NCBI GenBank assembly: GCA_946479745.1
Contig: CAMLGZ010000002.1
Span: 248,001 to 312,000, forward strand
Direction of reading: 5' to 3'
Origin: an uncultured Pseudoxanthomonas sp.
Lineage (GTDB): Bacteria > Pseudomonadota > Gammaproteobacteria > Xanthomonadales > Xanthomonadaceae
DNA: 64,000 bases
In this document: positions 32,190-41,337 of the stretch, piece after piece
How positions within the stretch are numbered: the first letter of the stretch is position 1
How the letters are laid out: every line of letters starts with the position of its first letter
The notes under the pieces: model-generated
Database searches by the model: none
Seen by the model: only the letters and a program-made list of their open reading frames with translations
What the model was told of the DNA's origin: nothing
Made by a program: the position numbers and the translations under genes

Positions 32190-33239
32190 ATGACCGCCGC
32201 GCCTACTGCTTCTGCAGAACGTGCTTCTGCAGAGGGTGCTTCTGCAGAGCGTGCTTCTACCGAACGTGTTCTGCTTGCCGACATCGGTGGAACCAATGCG
32301 CGCTTCGCGCTGGCCGATACGTCGCTGGAAACGCCGCTGATCGTCGACAGCGTCGGGGAGTTCGCGGTTGCGGATTTCCCTTCGCTTGCCGATGCCGCGC
32401 AGCATTATCTGGACAAGACCGGCGCGACCGCGCAAAACGGTGTGTTCGCCGTTGCCGGTCGCGTCGATGGCGACGAAGCCCGCATCACCAATCATCCCTG
32501 GGTCATCTCGCTTTCGCGCACACGCGCGGCGCTGGGCTTCGATGACATCAAGCTGGTCAACGATTTCGCCGCACAGGCGATGGCGGTGTCGCTGCTCACT
32601 CCGGCCGACGTAGTGCCGATCGGCGGGGCGCGCTGGTCGCCGGCGCCGGTCTCGGTGAACAAGACCTACGCCGTCATCGGCCCGGGCACCGGATTGGGCG
32701 TAGGCGGTCTGATCGTGCGCGACGGCCGCCGTTATCCGCTGGAAACCGAAGGCGGCCACGTCAGTTTTCCGCCAGGCACGCCGGAAGAGATCGAGATACT
32801 CCAGAAACTCTCGGCGCAGTTCGGCCGCGTTTCCAACGAGCGACTGATCTGCGGCCCCGGCCTGGTCAACCTGCACCGCGCCCTGAGCGAGATCGCCGGG
32901 GAAGACCCTGGCCCCATGCAACCGGTCGACATCACCGCACGCGCCGCGGCCGGCGATCCGCGCTGCATGCGCACGCTCGATGTTTTCTGCGCCGTGTTCG
33001 GCGCCATCTCCGGTGATCTGGTGCTGAGCGCCGGCGCTTGGGATGGCGTATTCCTTACCGGCGGGCTCGTGCCCAAACTGCTGTCATCGCTGCAGCACTC
33101 CGGCTTCCGCCAACGCTTCGAACACAAGGGCCGGTTCTCGCCCGCCATGTCGCGCATACCTACCCTGGCCGTGGTGCATCCGCGCCCTGGACTGCTGGGT
33201 GCGGCGGCCTTCGCCGTGGAAAGCTTCGGCAAGAAATGA
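32190..33239 (+). CDS. glk: Glucokinase with repeat-bearing N-terminus
   Basis: A 349-residue glucokinase of the proteobacterial Glk family (hexokinase-like fold, not ROK: no ROK zinc-finger cysteines). The phosphate-binding loop is LLADIGGTNARFALAD (near residue 28), with NDF (near 128), GPGTGLGVG (near 167) and EGGHVSFPP (near 190) as expected. It phosphorylates glucose released by the beta-glucosidases. Residues 7-26 are an unusual tail made of four 5-residue units (ASAER, ASAEG, ASAER, ASTER). No in-frame ATG or GTG lies between this tail and the core, so it is probably translated. The RBS is weak. Confidence 0.93.
   Translation: MTAAPTASAERASAEGASAERASTERVLLADIGGTNARFALADTSLETPLIVDSVGEFAVADFPSLADAAQHYLDKTGATAQNGVFAVAGRVDGDEARITNHPWVISLSRTRAALGFDDIKLVNDFAAQAMAVSLLTPADVVPIGGARWSPAPVSVNKTYAVIGPGTGLGVGGLIVRDGRRYPLETEGGHVSFPPGTPEEIEILQKLSAQFGRVSNERLICGPGLVNLHRALSEIAGEDPGPMQPVDITARAAAGDPRCMRTLDVFCAVFGAISGDLVLSAGAWDGVFLTGGLVPKLLSSLQHSGFRQRFEHKGRFSPAMSRIPTLAVVHPRPGLLGAAAFAVESFGKK
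32208..32267 (+). repeat. Four 15-bp tandem repeats inside glk
   Basis: Four units of GCTTCTGCAGAACGT (variants in units 2, 3 and 4) run head to tail and in frame. Unit loss or gain would change protein length by five residues without shifting the frame. Confidence 0.9.
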
Positions 33240-33481
33240 CCCTGCCATCCTGAGCATAAAGGCTGGCGTGCAGTGGTATTTGACTGGCATTCAAAATAGC
33301 CAGGAAATGAAACGCCGGAACGGCTAAACTCAGTCGGGCGGAGGGCTTTCCCAGACCTGTTTCAATAATTGGTATTGCTCTGGTCTGCCAGCGGAAAGAA
33401 CCCACTCCGTCTTCGCCGGCCTTCAGTGGCCCCGGATCTGATTGTTGTTCCCCCGCCCTTTCTGCAGACCCAGCCTCCGCC

Positions 33482-35395
33482 ATGACCCTGCACCCAAGAC
33501 TCCACGCAATCACCGAACGCATCCGCAAGCGCAGCGCCGATTCGCGGCGCGCCTACCTGGCGGGCATCGACGCCGCCCACCGCGAAGGCCCCAACCGCAC
33601 GCGCCTGAGCTGCGGCAACCTGGCCCACGCTTTCGCCGCTTCGGGTACGACCGACAAGGGCCGGCTGCGCGCCGACATCACCCCCAATCTGGGCATCATC
33701 AACGCCTACAACGACATGCTGTCGGCGCATCAGCCGTTCGAGCATTACCCGGAGATCGTGCGCCAGGTCGCCCGCGAACTCGGCGCCACCGCGCAGGTGG
33801 CGGGCGGCGTGCCGGCGATGTGCGACGGCGTCACCCAGGGCCGCCCGGGCATGGAGCTGTCGCTGTTCTCGCGCGACAACATCGCCCAGGCCACGGCCAT
33901 CTCGCTGAGCCATGACATGTTCGACGCCGCGCTGTACCTGGGCGTGTGCGACAAGATCGTTCCGGGCCTGCTGATCGGCGCCCTGGCCTTCGGCCATCTG
34001 CCGGCGATGTTCGTACCCGCCGGTCCGATGACGCCGGGCATTCCCAACAAGAAAAAAGCCGAGGTCCGCGAGCGCTACGCCGCCGGCGAAGCGACCCGCG
34101 AAGAACTGCTGGAAGTGGAAGCGGCCTCGTATCACGCCGCAGGCACCTGCACTTTCTACGGCACCGCCAATTCCAATCAGGTGTTGCTGGAAGCGATGGG
34201 CCTGCAACTTCCCGGTACTTCCTTCGTCAATCCGGGCACGCCCCTGCGCGACGCGCTGACCCGCGCGTCCACTGAGCGCGCCTTGCGCATCACCGCCCTG
34301 GGTAACGACTATCGCCCTATCGGTCATCTGATCGATGAGCGTGCCATCGTCAACGCCATGGTCGCTTTGATGGCCACCGGCGGTTCCACCAACCACACCA
34401 TTCATTGGATCGCGGTCGCACGCGCCGCCGGCGTTATGTTGACCTGGGACGACATGGATGAGCTTTCCCAGATCGTGCCGCTGCTGGCGCGCGTGTATCC
34501 GAACGGCGATGCCGACGTGAATCGTTTCGCTGCTGCGGGCGGCACCCAGTTCGTGTTCCGCGAGCTGATCGATGCGGGTCTGATGCATGGCGACATAACC
34601 ACCGTCGTGCCGGGCGGCATGCGCGCTTTCTGCGACGAGCCGCGCTTGAACGAGGGCAAGCTGGATTATTCGCCTGGCGTGGAGAAAAGCGCGGACGAGG
34701 CCGTGGTCCGGCCGGTCAGCGATGCGTTCGATCCGCAGGGCGGCCTGCGCCTGCTGCGCGGCAATCTGGGCCGTTCGCTGATGAAGATCTCGGCGGTGAA
34801 ATCCGAATACCACCGCATCGAAGCACCCGCGGTAGTCCTGGACGATCCGCGCGCGCTCAACAAGCTGCATGCCGCAGGCGTGCTGCCGCAGGATTTCATC
34901 GCGGTGGTCCGCTATCAGGGCCCGCGCGCCAACGGCATGCCGGAACTGCATTCGCTCGCCCCGCTGCTGGGCCTGCTGCAGAACCAGGGCCGGCGCGTGG
35001 CGCTGGTCACCGACGGCCGCCTTTCCGGCGCCTCCGGCAAGATTCCGGCGGCCATCCACCTCACCCCGGAAGCGGCGCGCGGCGGCCCGATCGGCAAGCT
35101 GCGCGAGGGCGACATGATCCGTCTCGATGCAGCGGCCGGCACGTTGGAGGTATTGGTCGATGCGGACGAATGGAACGCCCGCAGTCATGCAGCCAATACC
35201 GCGCCCGCCGCGCAGGATCTTGGCCGTAATCTGTTTGCCTGGAGCCGCAACCTGGTGACGCCTGCCGATCAGGGCGCGCTGTCGATTTCCTGTGGGCCGC
35301 CTTCGCCTGAAGGTGGTTGGGAATACGATGCGGAGTACGAGCTGGGGCATGATCATGCGGCCGCGGCGGCGCCGCATGAGGCTAAAGACGCCTAA
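33482..35395 (+). CDS. edd: 6-Phosphogluconate dehydratase
   Basis: A 637-residue Fe-S dehydratase, the first specific enzyme of the Entner-Doudoroff pathway, converting 6-phosphogluconate to 2-keto-3-deoxy-6-phosphogluconate. Iron-sulfur ligand cysteines are visible in [12 protein letters not shown] and [15 protein letters not shown], and the [17 protein letters not shown] signature of the IlvD/Edd family is near the C-terminus. It is of normal length. It lies 242 bp after glk and is followed by eda, so this stretch takes glucose-6-phosphate products to pyruvate and glyceraldehyde-3-phosphate; zwf and pgl are not in the window. Confidence 0.96.
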   Translation: MTLHPRLHAITERIRKRSADSRRAYLAGIDAAHREGPNRTRLSCGNLAHAFAASGTTDKGRLRADITPNLGIINAYNDMLSAHQPFEHYPEIVRQVARELGATAQVAGGVPAMCDGVTQGRPGMELSLFSRDNIAQATAISLSHDMFDAALYLGVCDKIVPGLLIGALAFGHLPAMFVPAGPMTPGIPNKKKAEVRERYAAGEATREELLEVEAASYHAAGTCTFYGTANSNQVLLEAMGLQLPGTSFVNPGTPLRDALTRASTERALRITALGNDYRPIGHLIDERAIVNAMVALMATGGSTNHTIHWIAVARAAGVMLTWDDMDELSQIVPLLARVYPNGDADVNRFAAAGGTQFVFRELIDAGLMHGDITTVVPGGMRAFCDEPRLNEGKLDYSPGVEKSADEAVVRPVSDAFDPQGGLRLLRGNLGRSLMKISAVKSEYHRIEAPAVVLDDPRALNKLHAAGVLPQDFIAVVRYQGPRANGMPELHSLAPLLGLLQNQGRRVALVTDGRLSGASGKIPAAIHLTPEAARGGPIGKLREGDMIRLDAAAGTLEVLVDADEWNARSHAANTAPAAQDLGRNLFAWSRNLVTPADQGALSISCGPPSPEGGWEYDAEYELGHDHAAAAAPHEAKDA

Positions 35396-35403
35396 TGCTT
35401 TTC

Positions 35404-35538
35404 CCTTCTCCTACCAGGAGAAGGTGGCGCGAAGCGCCGGATGAGGGAGGGAGAATGACTTGCCGGGAAGTTTCGCTACAAGCTGATTTCCCATTCCCTC
35501 ATCCGCCCTACGGGCGCCTTCTCCCAGAGGGAGAAGGA
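35404..35538. repeat. Long inverted repeat, family 3
   Basis: CCTTCTCCTACCAGGAGAAGG, GCGCCGGATGAGGG and their inverted copies (CCCTCATCCGCCC ... CCTTCTCCCAGAGGGAGAAGG; each over 20 bases only when joined) form a large stem-loop between edd and eda. The outer hairpins match the element at 21762-21851. Confidence 0.8.
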
Positions 35539-35561
35539 AACATCCCAATCCTGGAACCGAC

Positions 35562-36221
35562 ATGACCATCGCCCAACACCAGCAAAAAGCCGAACAACTC
35601 CTCCGCGCTGCCGGCATCCTGCCCGTGGTCACCGTGCACACGCTGGACGAAGCCCGCAAAGTATCCGCAGCGCTGCTCAAAGGCGGTCTGCCGGCGATAG
35701 AGCTGACCCTGCGCACGCCAGTGGCGATGGAAGCCCTGGCGATGCTGAAAAAAGAACTGCCTGACATCGTGATCGGCGCGGGCACGGTGCTGACGGTCGA
35801 ACAGATGGAGCAGTCCATCGCCGCCGGCGCCGACTTCCTGGTCACGCCCGGCACGCCTGCGGAAATGGCCGATGCGCTGGCCAAGGCGCCTATTCCGGCC
35901 GTCCCCGGCGCGGCGACACCGACCGAACTGCTGTCGCTGATGGCCCGCGGTTTCCGCGTGTGCAAGCTGTTCCCGGCCAGCGCCGTGGGCGGTCTGGCGA
36001 TGTTGAAAGGCCTGGCCGGCCCGCTGTCCGATTTGAAGATCTGCCCGACTGGCGGCATCACCGAAGACAACGCTGCCGATTATCTGTCGCAGCCCAATGT
36101 GGTCTGCATCGGCGGTTCGTGGATGGTGCCGAAGAACTGGATCGAGGCCGGCGAATGGGACAAGGTCACCGCCAGTTCCGCCAAGGCTGCCGCCATCGTC
36201 GCCAAGGTGCGGGAAGCCTGA
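35562..36221 (+). CDS. eda: 2-Keto-3-deoxy-6-phosphogluconate aldolase
   Basis: A 219-residue class I aldolase that splits KDPG into pyruvate and glyceraldehyde-3-phosphate, completing the Entner-Doudoroff pathway. The Schiff-base lysine is K135 in CKLFPA; the family motif IELTLRTP and the phosphate-binding CPTGGIT are present. It follows edd, with a repeat element in the 166-bp gap. A family-2 inverted repeat follows the stop. Confidence 0.96.
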   Translation: MTIAQHQQKAEQLLRAAGILPVVTVHTLDEARKVSAALLKGGLPAIELTLRTPVAMEALAMLKKELPDIVIGAGTVLTVEQMEQSIAAGADFLVTPGTPAEMADALAKAPIPAVPGAATPTELLSLMARGFRVCKLFPASAVGGLAMLKGLAGPLSDLKICPTGGITEDNAADYLSQPNVVCIGGSWMVPKNWIEAGEWDKVTASSAKAAAIVAKVREA

Positions 36222-36237
36222 GGACCGCAGGAGCAGC

Positions 36238-36303
36238 GTAGGAGCGCCGTAAGTCGCGAATACCTCTTCCCAAGAAATCCTTCGCGACTTACGTCGCTCC
36301 TAC
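36238..36303. repeat. Inverted repeat, family 2
   Basis: GTAGGAGCGCCGTAAGTCGCGAA at 36238-36260 pairs with its complement at 36281-36303 with one mismatch. It separates the convergent eda and discoidin-enzyme genes; a further GCTCCTAC half copy supplies the stop codon of the latter. Confidence 0.85.
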
Positions 36304-36310
36304 AACGCTC

Positions 36311-39300
36311 CTACAACGCCTCCACGATCACTCGTGCAGGCAACGCGAGCACGCGCAGCTCTCCGTCTTTCCACTGTGCGGGCTGGCCGTTCACGGTCGT
36401 TCTGCCGGGCGGCTTCGAATAGGGCCATGGCAACACCAGGCCACCGGCTGGCACTTTCTTCAGGCCCTCCTCGATCTGCAGTTCCAGCTTGCCGCCGGCT
36501 TGGCGCAACGAATAACCCAGCTGACCCTCCGGCGTACGCAAGCCACGTATCGCGATGCCCTTTCCTTCCAACCAGTCCGTCGGAATACCAGCCGCCAACA
36601 CGATGCTGTCGTCCAACTCGCGCGTGTAGGCGAACATATCCAGCGCTGAACGCACGAAATCCGACGCCACCCACGCATGCGGCAGATCGCCGACGAAGAA
36701 CGGCTTGCGCGGTGTGTGCGAGACCACTTCGGCCCACTGGTTCCAGGGCTGCGGCGCGCGATCCTTGAAGAAGAATTGGACCGCGTCCCAGGCGCGTTCG
36801 CGCCAGCCCAGGCGCACGAAGGCGGCAACGTTGCGCCATTCGTAGGGCGTGTAGTCCTTCCATTCGCGCGTGCCGTTGCTGCGTTTCTCGAACTCGTTCC
36901 AGTAGCGCTCGAAGGTGACATCCAGCAATGGCTTCGGCATCCTGCCCTGCTCTCCGCCCGGTGCCAGGCCGATGGTGGTCGAGGTGGGGTCGAAATCGCC
37001 CAGCTCCGCCGAACCCGGCAAAAAGCCGATGCCGTGCTGTCGCACCGCGGCCTGGAAAGAAAGGTACAGGTCTTCCTGGAACTGATCGCGCGAAGCTGCG
37101 AAGCGCTTGGCTTCTTCGTCCTTGCCCAGCCAACGGGCCACGTCCACCGCATCCTTGTAGCCGCGCAACGCCCAGAAATTGTCCCAATACGAATGCACCG
37201 GTTTGGCCGAATAGCCTTCGTGGCTGATCGACACCGGCATCATTCCGTAGAAGGCCGGGTTGAGCGCACGGTTGGCTTCGGTGCGCTCGCTCAGCCGCAG
37301 CTTCTCCATGTATTCGTAAGCGCCCAGCACGTGCGGCCACATTTCTTCCAGGAATGCTTCGTCGCTGTCGTAACGGTACAGCTCTGCGATGTTGAAGATC
37401 AGTTCGCCATGGCTGTCGTTCTCCGGCACCGGGTCGCTGCCGCGGTCGTCCACGCAGCACGGCACCATGCCATCCTTGAACTGGTATGGCGCATAGAATT
37501 CCACGTAGTCGCGCACCACTTCCTCGCGGCCCATGCGCAACAGGCCTTCGGAGATCATCGCCCCGTCGCGGATCCAACTGCGCGCGTACGAGCGCGTACC
37601 CGGCTGCAGGCGCGGACCGATGCGCGAGATCAGCATGTGCGCGGTGGCGGTACGCAAGGTGTCGGCCAGCGCCTGGCCTTGCGACGGAACTTCGATCCGA
37701 ACCTGATCCAGCTTCTCACGCCACTGCGCAGCGACTCGTTCCTGAGCGGCACCAGCGTCGAAGCCGGTGATGCCGACGTGGTCGTAGGCGATGCCGCCTT
37801 CCAACGGCAGCAGCCACGACACTTCGCGGCTTTCACCGGGCGCCAGCTTTATCCGGTACAGCGACGCGCCGGAAGCCAGCCCAGTCGCATCTTCATGCAC
37901 CGCGGCCAACTTGGCGTTTTTCACATCCCAGAGATCGCCGCCCGCCTGCAGGCGCTGGGCGATCATGCCAGCGTCGAAGGAAGTCGCCAGCATTCCATCC
38001 GCAGGTTCGATGGCATGCACGATCTTGTGCTGCAAAGCCTCGGGCCGGTCGGTATCGTCGTTGATCCACAGATGGGTCGGGGTCAGTTGCAACTTGGTGA
38101 TCGCACTGACGCCGCCGGAAGTATTGAGGAACTGGCTGGGCGGATTGACCTGCCAGGGCTGCACAGCCAAGGCCAGCACGTAGTCCCGCGCGCGCTTGCC
38201 GGTGTTCGTCAGCCGGTAGCGTCCCACCAGTCTCGCATCGCCTGGCCCGCCTTCGGCAAACGCGGTCACGCGCAGGCCGAAATCGGCATGCTTCCAATCG
38301 ACGCTGGGAATCGGCAGATAACCGTCCTGCAAGGACTGGCTCAGTTCGACATCGGCCCAGGTGACCAGCTTGCCGTCGACCAGCACCATCGGCGCGATGC
38401 TGGGCGCACCCTTGCCCAGCTCGATCGCGCCGTCTTCGCTGATCAGGCCTTGCTCGTGACCGCCATTGATGCCGACGATAGTCCAATACGATTGCTCGCC
38501 AACGAAGCCGCGCGGAAACCAGCCGCGCGGACTCTGACCAGCGACCGACTTGATGAAATCGTTGGGCGTGGCAGCGAATTCCAACGGCTCCACTATCGCC
38601 TCGGCCAACCCGAACGACTTGCCAGGACCCGCCGCCATGCTCAAACGCAGATAACGCGATTCCGACTCGGGTAGCGCCAGGTAGTCGCCGCTGCCATCGC
38701 CGCCCACCACCGTGCGCACGTCGCGCCAGCGCGTGCCGTCGTCGGAGAACTGCAACAAGTAGTCCGAAGCGAATTCGCCTTGTTTCCATACCAGTTTCAG
38801 GCCGCCGAACTCGCGCGGCTTGCCCAGGTCCAGAGTCAGTTGCGGCTGCGTCGCGGCGGCGAAGTCCGCATACCAGGCCGTCTCCGGATTGCCATCCACC
38901 GCGTTGCCGCCCACGCCGCTGCCATTGGCTACCGATGCGCTGGCCGTGGCAGCGAGAGAGGAACGGTCCTCCGGTGGCAATGCGGTGAAGGTCAACTCAT
39001 CGAAACACACCGAGCCTTTGCCGCCCTCATTGTTGTAGACGGTGTATTCGAGCTTCGCGCTCTTGCGCAGGACACGGTCGGGGTCAGGCCCCCAGGCCTT
39101 GTCGATATGCCGCTTCTGGTAGCGCACGCCGGTCCATTCGTGCGGATATTCGTATCGTGGCTTGTTGACCCACCACACATTGTCGCCGCTGGCGTCGGTG
39201 AGCTTGAACTGCAGGTCGTTGCGCGGCGAATCGCCACGCAGCTGGAAATCGAAGCGATAGTTCTGCGGGTATTCCATCGGCAGGTCGCGCTGGATGCCCA

Positions 39301-39514
39301 CATAACCGGAAACACCGTTGTAGTCGTAGTCCAGGCACAACGCCTTGCCCTTTACGCCCTCGACCGTGCGCAGGCTGCCGCTGACCTGGTTGGAGGCGAT
39401 CACACGCCAGGCGGCGGGGTTGCTGAAATCATCTAGGACACGGAACTTGCTTTGCGCATTCGCGCCAGCAGCGGCCAGGGTCAGAAAAACCCCCGCGAAA
39501 ATAATCTTCGTCAT
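36311..39514 (-). CDS. Secreted discoidin-domain carbohydrate enzyme of unassigned family
   Basis: A 1067-residue protein with a signal peptide (FAGVFLTLAAAGANAQ). It then has a jelly-roll, CIA30/CBM-like region (about 25-190), an F5/8 type C discoidin domain (about 195-310), a beta-sandwich region, and an (alpha/alpha)6-barrel-like C-terminal half (about 620-980; WIRDGAMISEGLL, NDSHGELIFNIAELYRY, YWDNFWALRG). This architecture suggests an inverting glycoside hydrolase or related enzyme, but I do not recognise the CAZy family. It is the last gene of the GH144-SBP-permease-permease run, starting 123 bp beyond the last permease. The ATG at 39514 lies at the edge of a REP; the longer frame (from 39619) only translates that REP. 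Confidence 0.75.
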   Translation of the reverse strand: MTKIIFAGVFLTLAAAGANAQSKFRVLDDFSNPAAWRVIASNQVSGSLRTVEGVKGKALCLDYDYNGVSGYVGIQRDLPMEYPQNYRFDFQLRGDSPRNDLQFKLTDASGDNVWWVNKPRYEYPHEWTGVRYQKRHIDKAWGPDPDRVLRKSAKLEYTVYNNEGGKGSVCFDELTFTALPPEDRSSLAATASASVANGSGVGGNAVDGNPETAWYADFAAATQPQLTLDLGKPREFGGLKLVWKQGEFASDYLLQFSDDGTRWRDVRTVVGGDGSGDYLALPESESRYLRLSMAAGPGKSFGLAEAIVEPLEFAATPNDFIKSVAGQSPRGWFPRGFVGEQSYWTIVGINGGHEQGLISEDGAIELGKGAPSIAPMVLVDGKLVTWADVELSQSLQDGYLPIPSVDWKHADFGLRVTAFAEGGPGDARLVGRYRLTNTGKRARDYVLALAVQPWQVNPPSQFLNTSGGVSAITKLQLTPTHLWINDDTDRPEALQHKIVHAIEPADGMLATSFDAGMIAQRLQAGGDLWDVKNAKLAAVHEDATGLASGASLYRIKLAPGESREVSWLLPLEGGIAYDHVGITGFDAGAAQERVAAQWREKLDQVRIEVPSQGQALADTLRTATAHMLISRIGPRLQPGTRSYARSWIRDGAMISEGLLRMGREEVVRDYVEFYAPYQFKDGMVPCCVDDRGSDPVPENDSHGELIFNIAELYRYDSDEAFLEEMWPHVLGAYEYMEKLRLSERTEANRALNPAFYGMMPVSISHEGYSAKPVHSYWDNFWALRGYKDAVDVARWLGKDEEAKRFAASRDQFQEDLYLSFQAAVRQHGIGFLPGSAELGDFDPTSTTIGLAPGGEQGRMPKPLLDVTFERYWNEFEKRSNGTREWKDYTPYEWRNVAAFVRLGWRERAWDAVQFFFKDRAPQPWNQWAEVVSHTPRKPFFVGDLPHAWVASDFVRSALDMFAYTRELDDSIVLAAGIPTDWLEGKGIAIRGLRTPEGQLGYSLRQAGGKLELQIEEGLKKVPAGGLVLPWPYSKPPGRTTVNGQPAQWKDGELRVLALPARVIVEAL

Positions 39515-39606
39515 TCCCGCGAAGGCGGGAACCCAGCGACTTTGCTTGGCTACTTTCGCCGAGCAGGAGCGAAAGTCGCTGGGTTCCCGCCTTCGCGGGA
39601 ATGACG
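39510..39606. repeat. REP-derived inverted repeat, family 1
   Basis: CGTCATTCCCGCGAAGGCGG plus GAACCCAGCGACTTT at 39510-39543 is an inverted copy of 39572-39606. This is a perfect arm of about 34 bp with a 28-bp spacer, larger than the other REP pairs and MITE-like in size. It lies between the second permease and the discoidin enzyme and includes the latter's start codon. Confidence 0.85.
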
Positions 39607-39637
39607 ATTCAATTTTCATCGGTGCTTCATTCTCTTT

Positions 39638-40462
39638 TTATCCCTTTACACTTCCCAGCAACAAGCCCTGGATGTAGTAACGCTGCAACACCAGGAACAG
39701 CAACAGCACCGGCAGGATGGTCACCACCGAACCGGCCATCATCAGTTCGTAATCCATCACGTGCTCGCGCGATAGCGAGGCCAGCGCTACCGGCAACGTC
39801 TGCAGCTTGTCGTCGCTCAACACGATCAACGGCCACATGAAATCGTTCCAGGCGCCCAGGAAACTGAAAATGGCCAGCGTCACCAGAATCGGCTTGAGCG
39901 CCGGCAGAACGATCTGGAAGAAGATCCGCCACTCGCCGGCACCATCGATGCGCGCGGCTTCCAGCAGCTCGTCGGGGATCGTGCGTGCGTACTGCCTGAC
40001 CAGGAAGATACCGAATATCGCTGCCATGCCCGGCACGATGGCACCCATGTAGGTGTTGACCAGGCCCATCTGCTTCAGCAACAGGAACAGCGGCATCATC
40101 GTCACCTGCGCCGGGATCACCAGTGCTGCCAGCAAGGTGCGGAAAGTACGGTCGCGGCCTTTGAAGCGCAGCTTGGCGAAGGCGTAGCCAGCCAGCGTGT
40201 TGAACAGCACCGACAAAAGCATCACGCAGCTGGAGATAAGGAAACTGTTGAACAGGAAGCGGCCCATGCCCGCGCGCATGAACAGTTCGCGGTAATTGGC
40301 GAAAGTCGCGTGCGAGGGCAACAGCGGCGGCGGGAAGTGCCCCGCTTCTCCGGTCTGCATGAAGGACACCGACAACATCCACAGCAACGGCGCCAGACTG
40401 ATCACGGCGACCACGATCAGCATCGCGTTCACGGCCAACGACCAGAGCGGACGGTGTTTCAT
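39638..40462 (-). CDS. Carbohydrate ABC transporter permease (MalG type)
   Basis: A 274-residue inner-membrane permease with six predicted membrane segments. The EAA loop that contacts the ATPase is visible as EAARIDGAGEWRIFFQIVLP. The ATG overlaps the stop of the upstream permease (ATGA), which implies translational coupling; the longer frame running to 41401 is a shadow of the other permease. With its partner it would form the channel of a CUT1 importer for oligosaccharides, energised by the ATPase at 29.5 kb. Confidence 0.93.
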   Translation of the reverse strand: MKHRPLWSLAVNAMLIVVAVISLAPLLWMLSVSFMQTGEAGHFPPPLLPSHATFANYRELFMRAGMGRFLFNSFLISSCVMLLSVLFNTLAGYAFAKLRFKGRDRTFRTLLAALVIPAQVTMMPLFLLLKQMGLVNTYMGAIVPGMAAIFGIFLVRQYARTIPDELLEAARIDGAGEWRIFFQIVLPALKPILVTLAIFSFLGAWNDFMWPLIVLSDDKLQTLPVALASLSREHVMDYELMMAGSVVTILPVLLLFLVLQRYYIQGLLLGSVKG

Positions 40463-41337
40463 TCCACCCCCTTGCGGCGCGCGAACCACAGCAGCCCGCT
40501 GGTGGTCGCCACCATCAGCAGGAACAGCAGGAACGCGACCGCCGAGGCGTTGCCCAGGTTCCACCACTTGAAGCCTTCCTCGTACATCAGGTACAGCACG
40601 CTCTTGGTGCTTTCCAGCGGCCCGCCCTGGGTCATCACGTAGGGCTCGGCGAACAATTGGAAATAACCGGCCATGGTCAGGATGCTCACCAGCAGCAGCA
40701 CCGGCCCCAGCATCGGCAGCGTCACGTGGCGGAACTGCTTCCAGGTATTGGCGCCGTCGATGCGCGCGGCTTCGTAAAGATCTTCCGGGATGCTCTGCAG
40801 TCCGGCCAGGAAGATGATCATGTTGTAGCCGAAATTCTTCCACACCGCGAACAGGATGATGGTGGGCATGGCCCAGCGCGGGTCGCCCAGCCAGTCGATG
40901 GCGTCGATGCCGAATGCCGACAACCCCCAGTTCACCAAGCCGTACTTGGTATGGAACAGATAGCGCCAGATCACCGCCACGGCCACCACCGTGGTCACTA
41001 CCGGCGCGAAATAGGCGGTACGGAAGAAAGGCTTGAGACGTCCGGCCTTGGAATGCAGCAACAGCGCCGCGCCCAGCGACATCGCCACCGAAAGCGGCAC
41101 GCCTACGATCACGAAGTACAAAGTGTTGCCGAGCGATTTCCAGAACAACGGGTTCTGCAGCAGGCCCGCATAGTTGCCGAGGCCGACGAAGCGCAGATTG
41201 CCCGGATCGGCCAGCGCATAGATGTCGAAGTCGGTAAGGCTGAGCGCCAGCGCGGCGATCACCGGCAAGCCGAAGAACAGGCCGATCACGGTCAATGCCG
41301 GCGCGGCAAACAGCCAGCCTGCGGTCGAGGCCTTCAA
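40459..41337 (-). CDS. Carbohydrate ABC transporter permease (MalF/UgpA type), TTG start
   Basis: A 292-residue permease with six predicted membrane segments, starting WLFAAPALTVIGLFFGLPV and carrying the EAA loop EAARIDGANTWKQFRHVTLP. The coding frame has no ATG or GTG near its beginning; TTG at 41337 overlaps the binding-protein stop as TTGA and begins the protein right where the family does. The longer in-frame extension to 41673 is antisense-like sequence inside the binding-protein gene. Its 3' end overlaps the second permease by four bases. Confidence 0.9.
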   Translation of the reverse strand: MKASTAGWLFAAPALTVIGLFFGLPVIAALALSLTDFDIYALADPGNLRFVGLGNYAGLLQNPLFWKSLGNTLYFVIVGVPLSVAMSLGAALLLHSKAGRLKPFFRTAYFAPVVTTVVAVAVIWRYLFHTKYGLVNWGLSAFGIDAIDWLGDPRWAMPTIILFAVWKNFGYNMIIFLAGLQSIPEDLYEAARIDGANTWKQFRHVTLPMLGPVLLLVSILTMAGYFQLFAEPYVMTQGGPLESTKSVLYLMYEEGFKWWNLGNASAVAFLLFLLMVATTSGLLWFARRKGVE

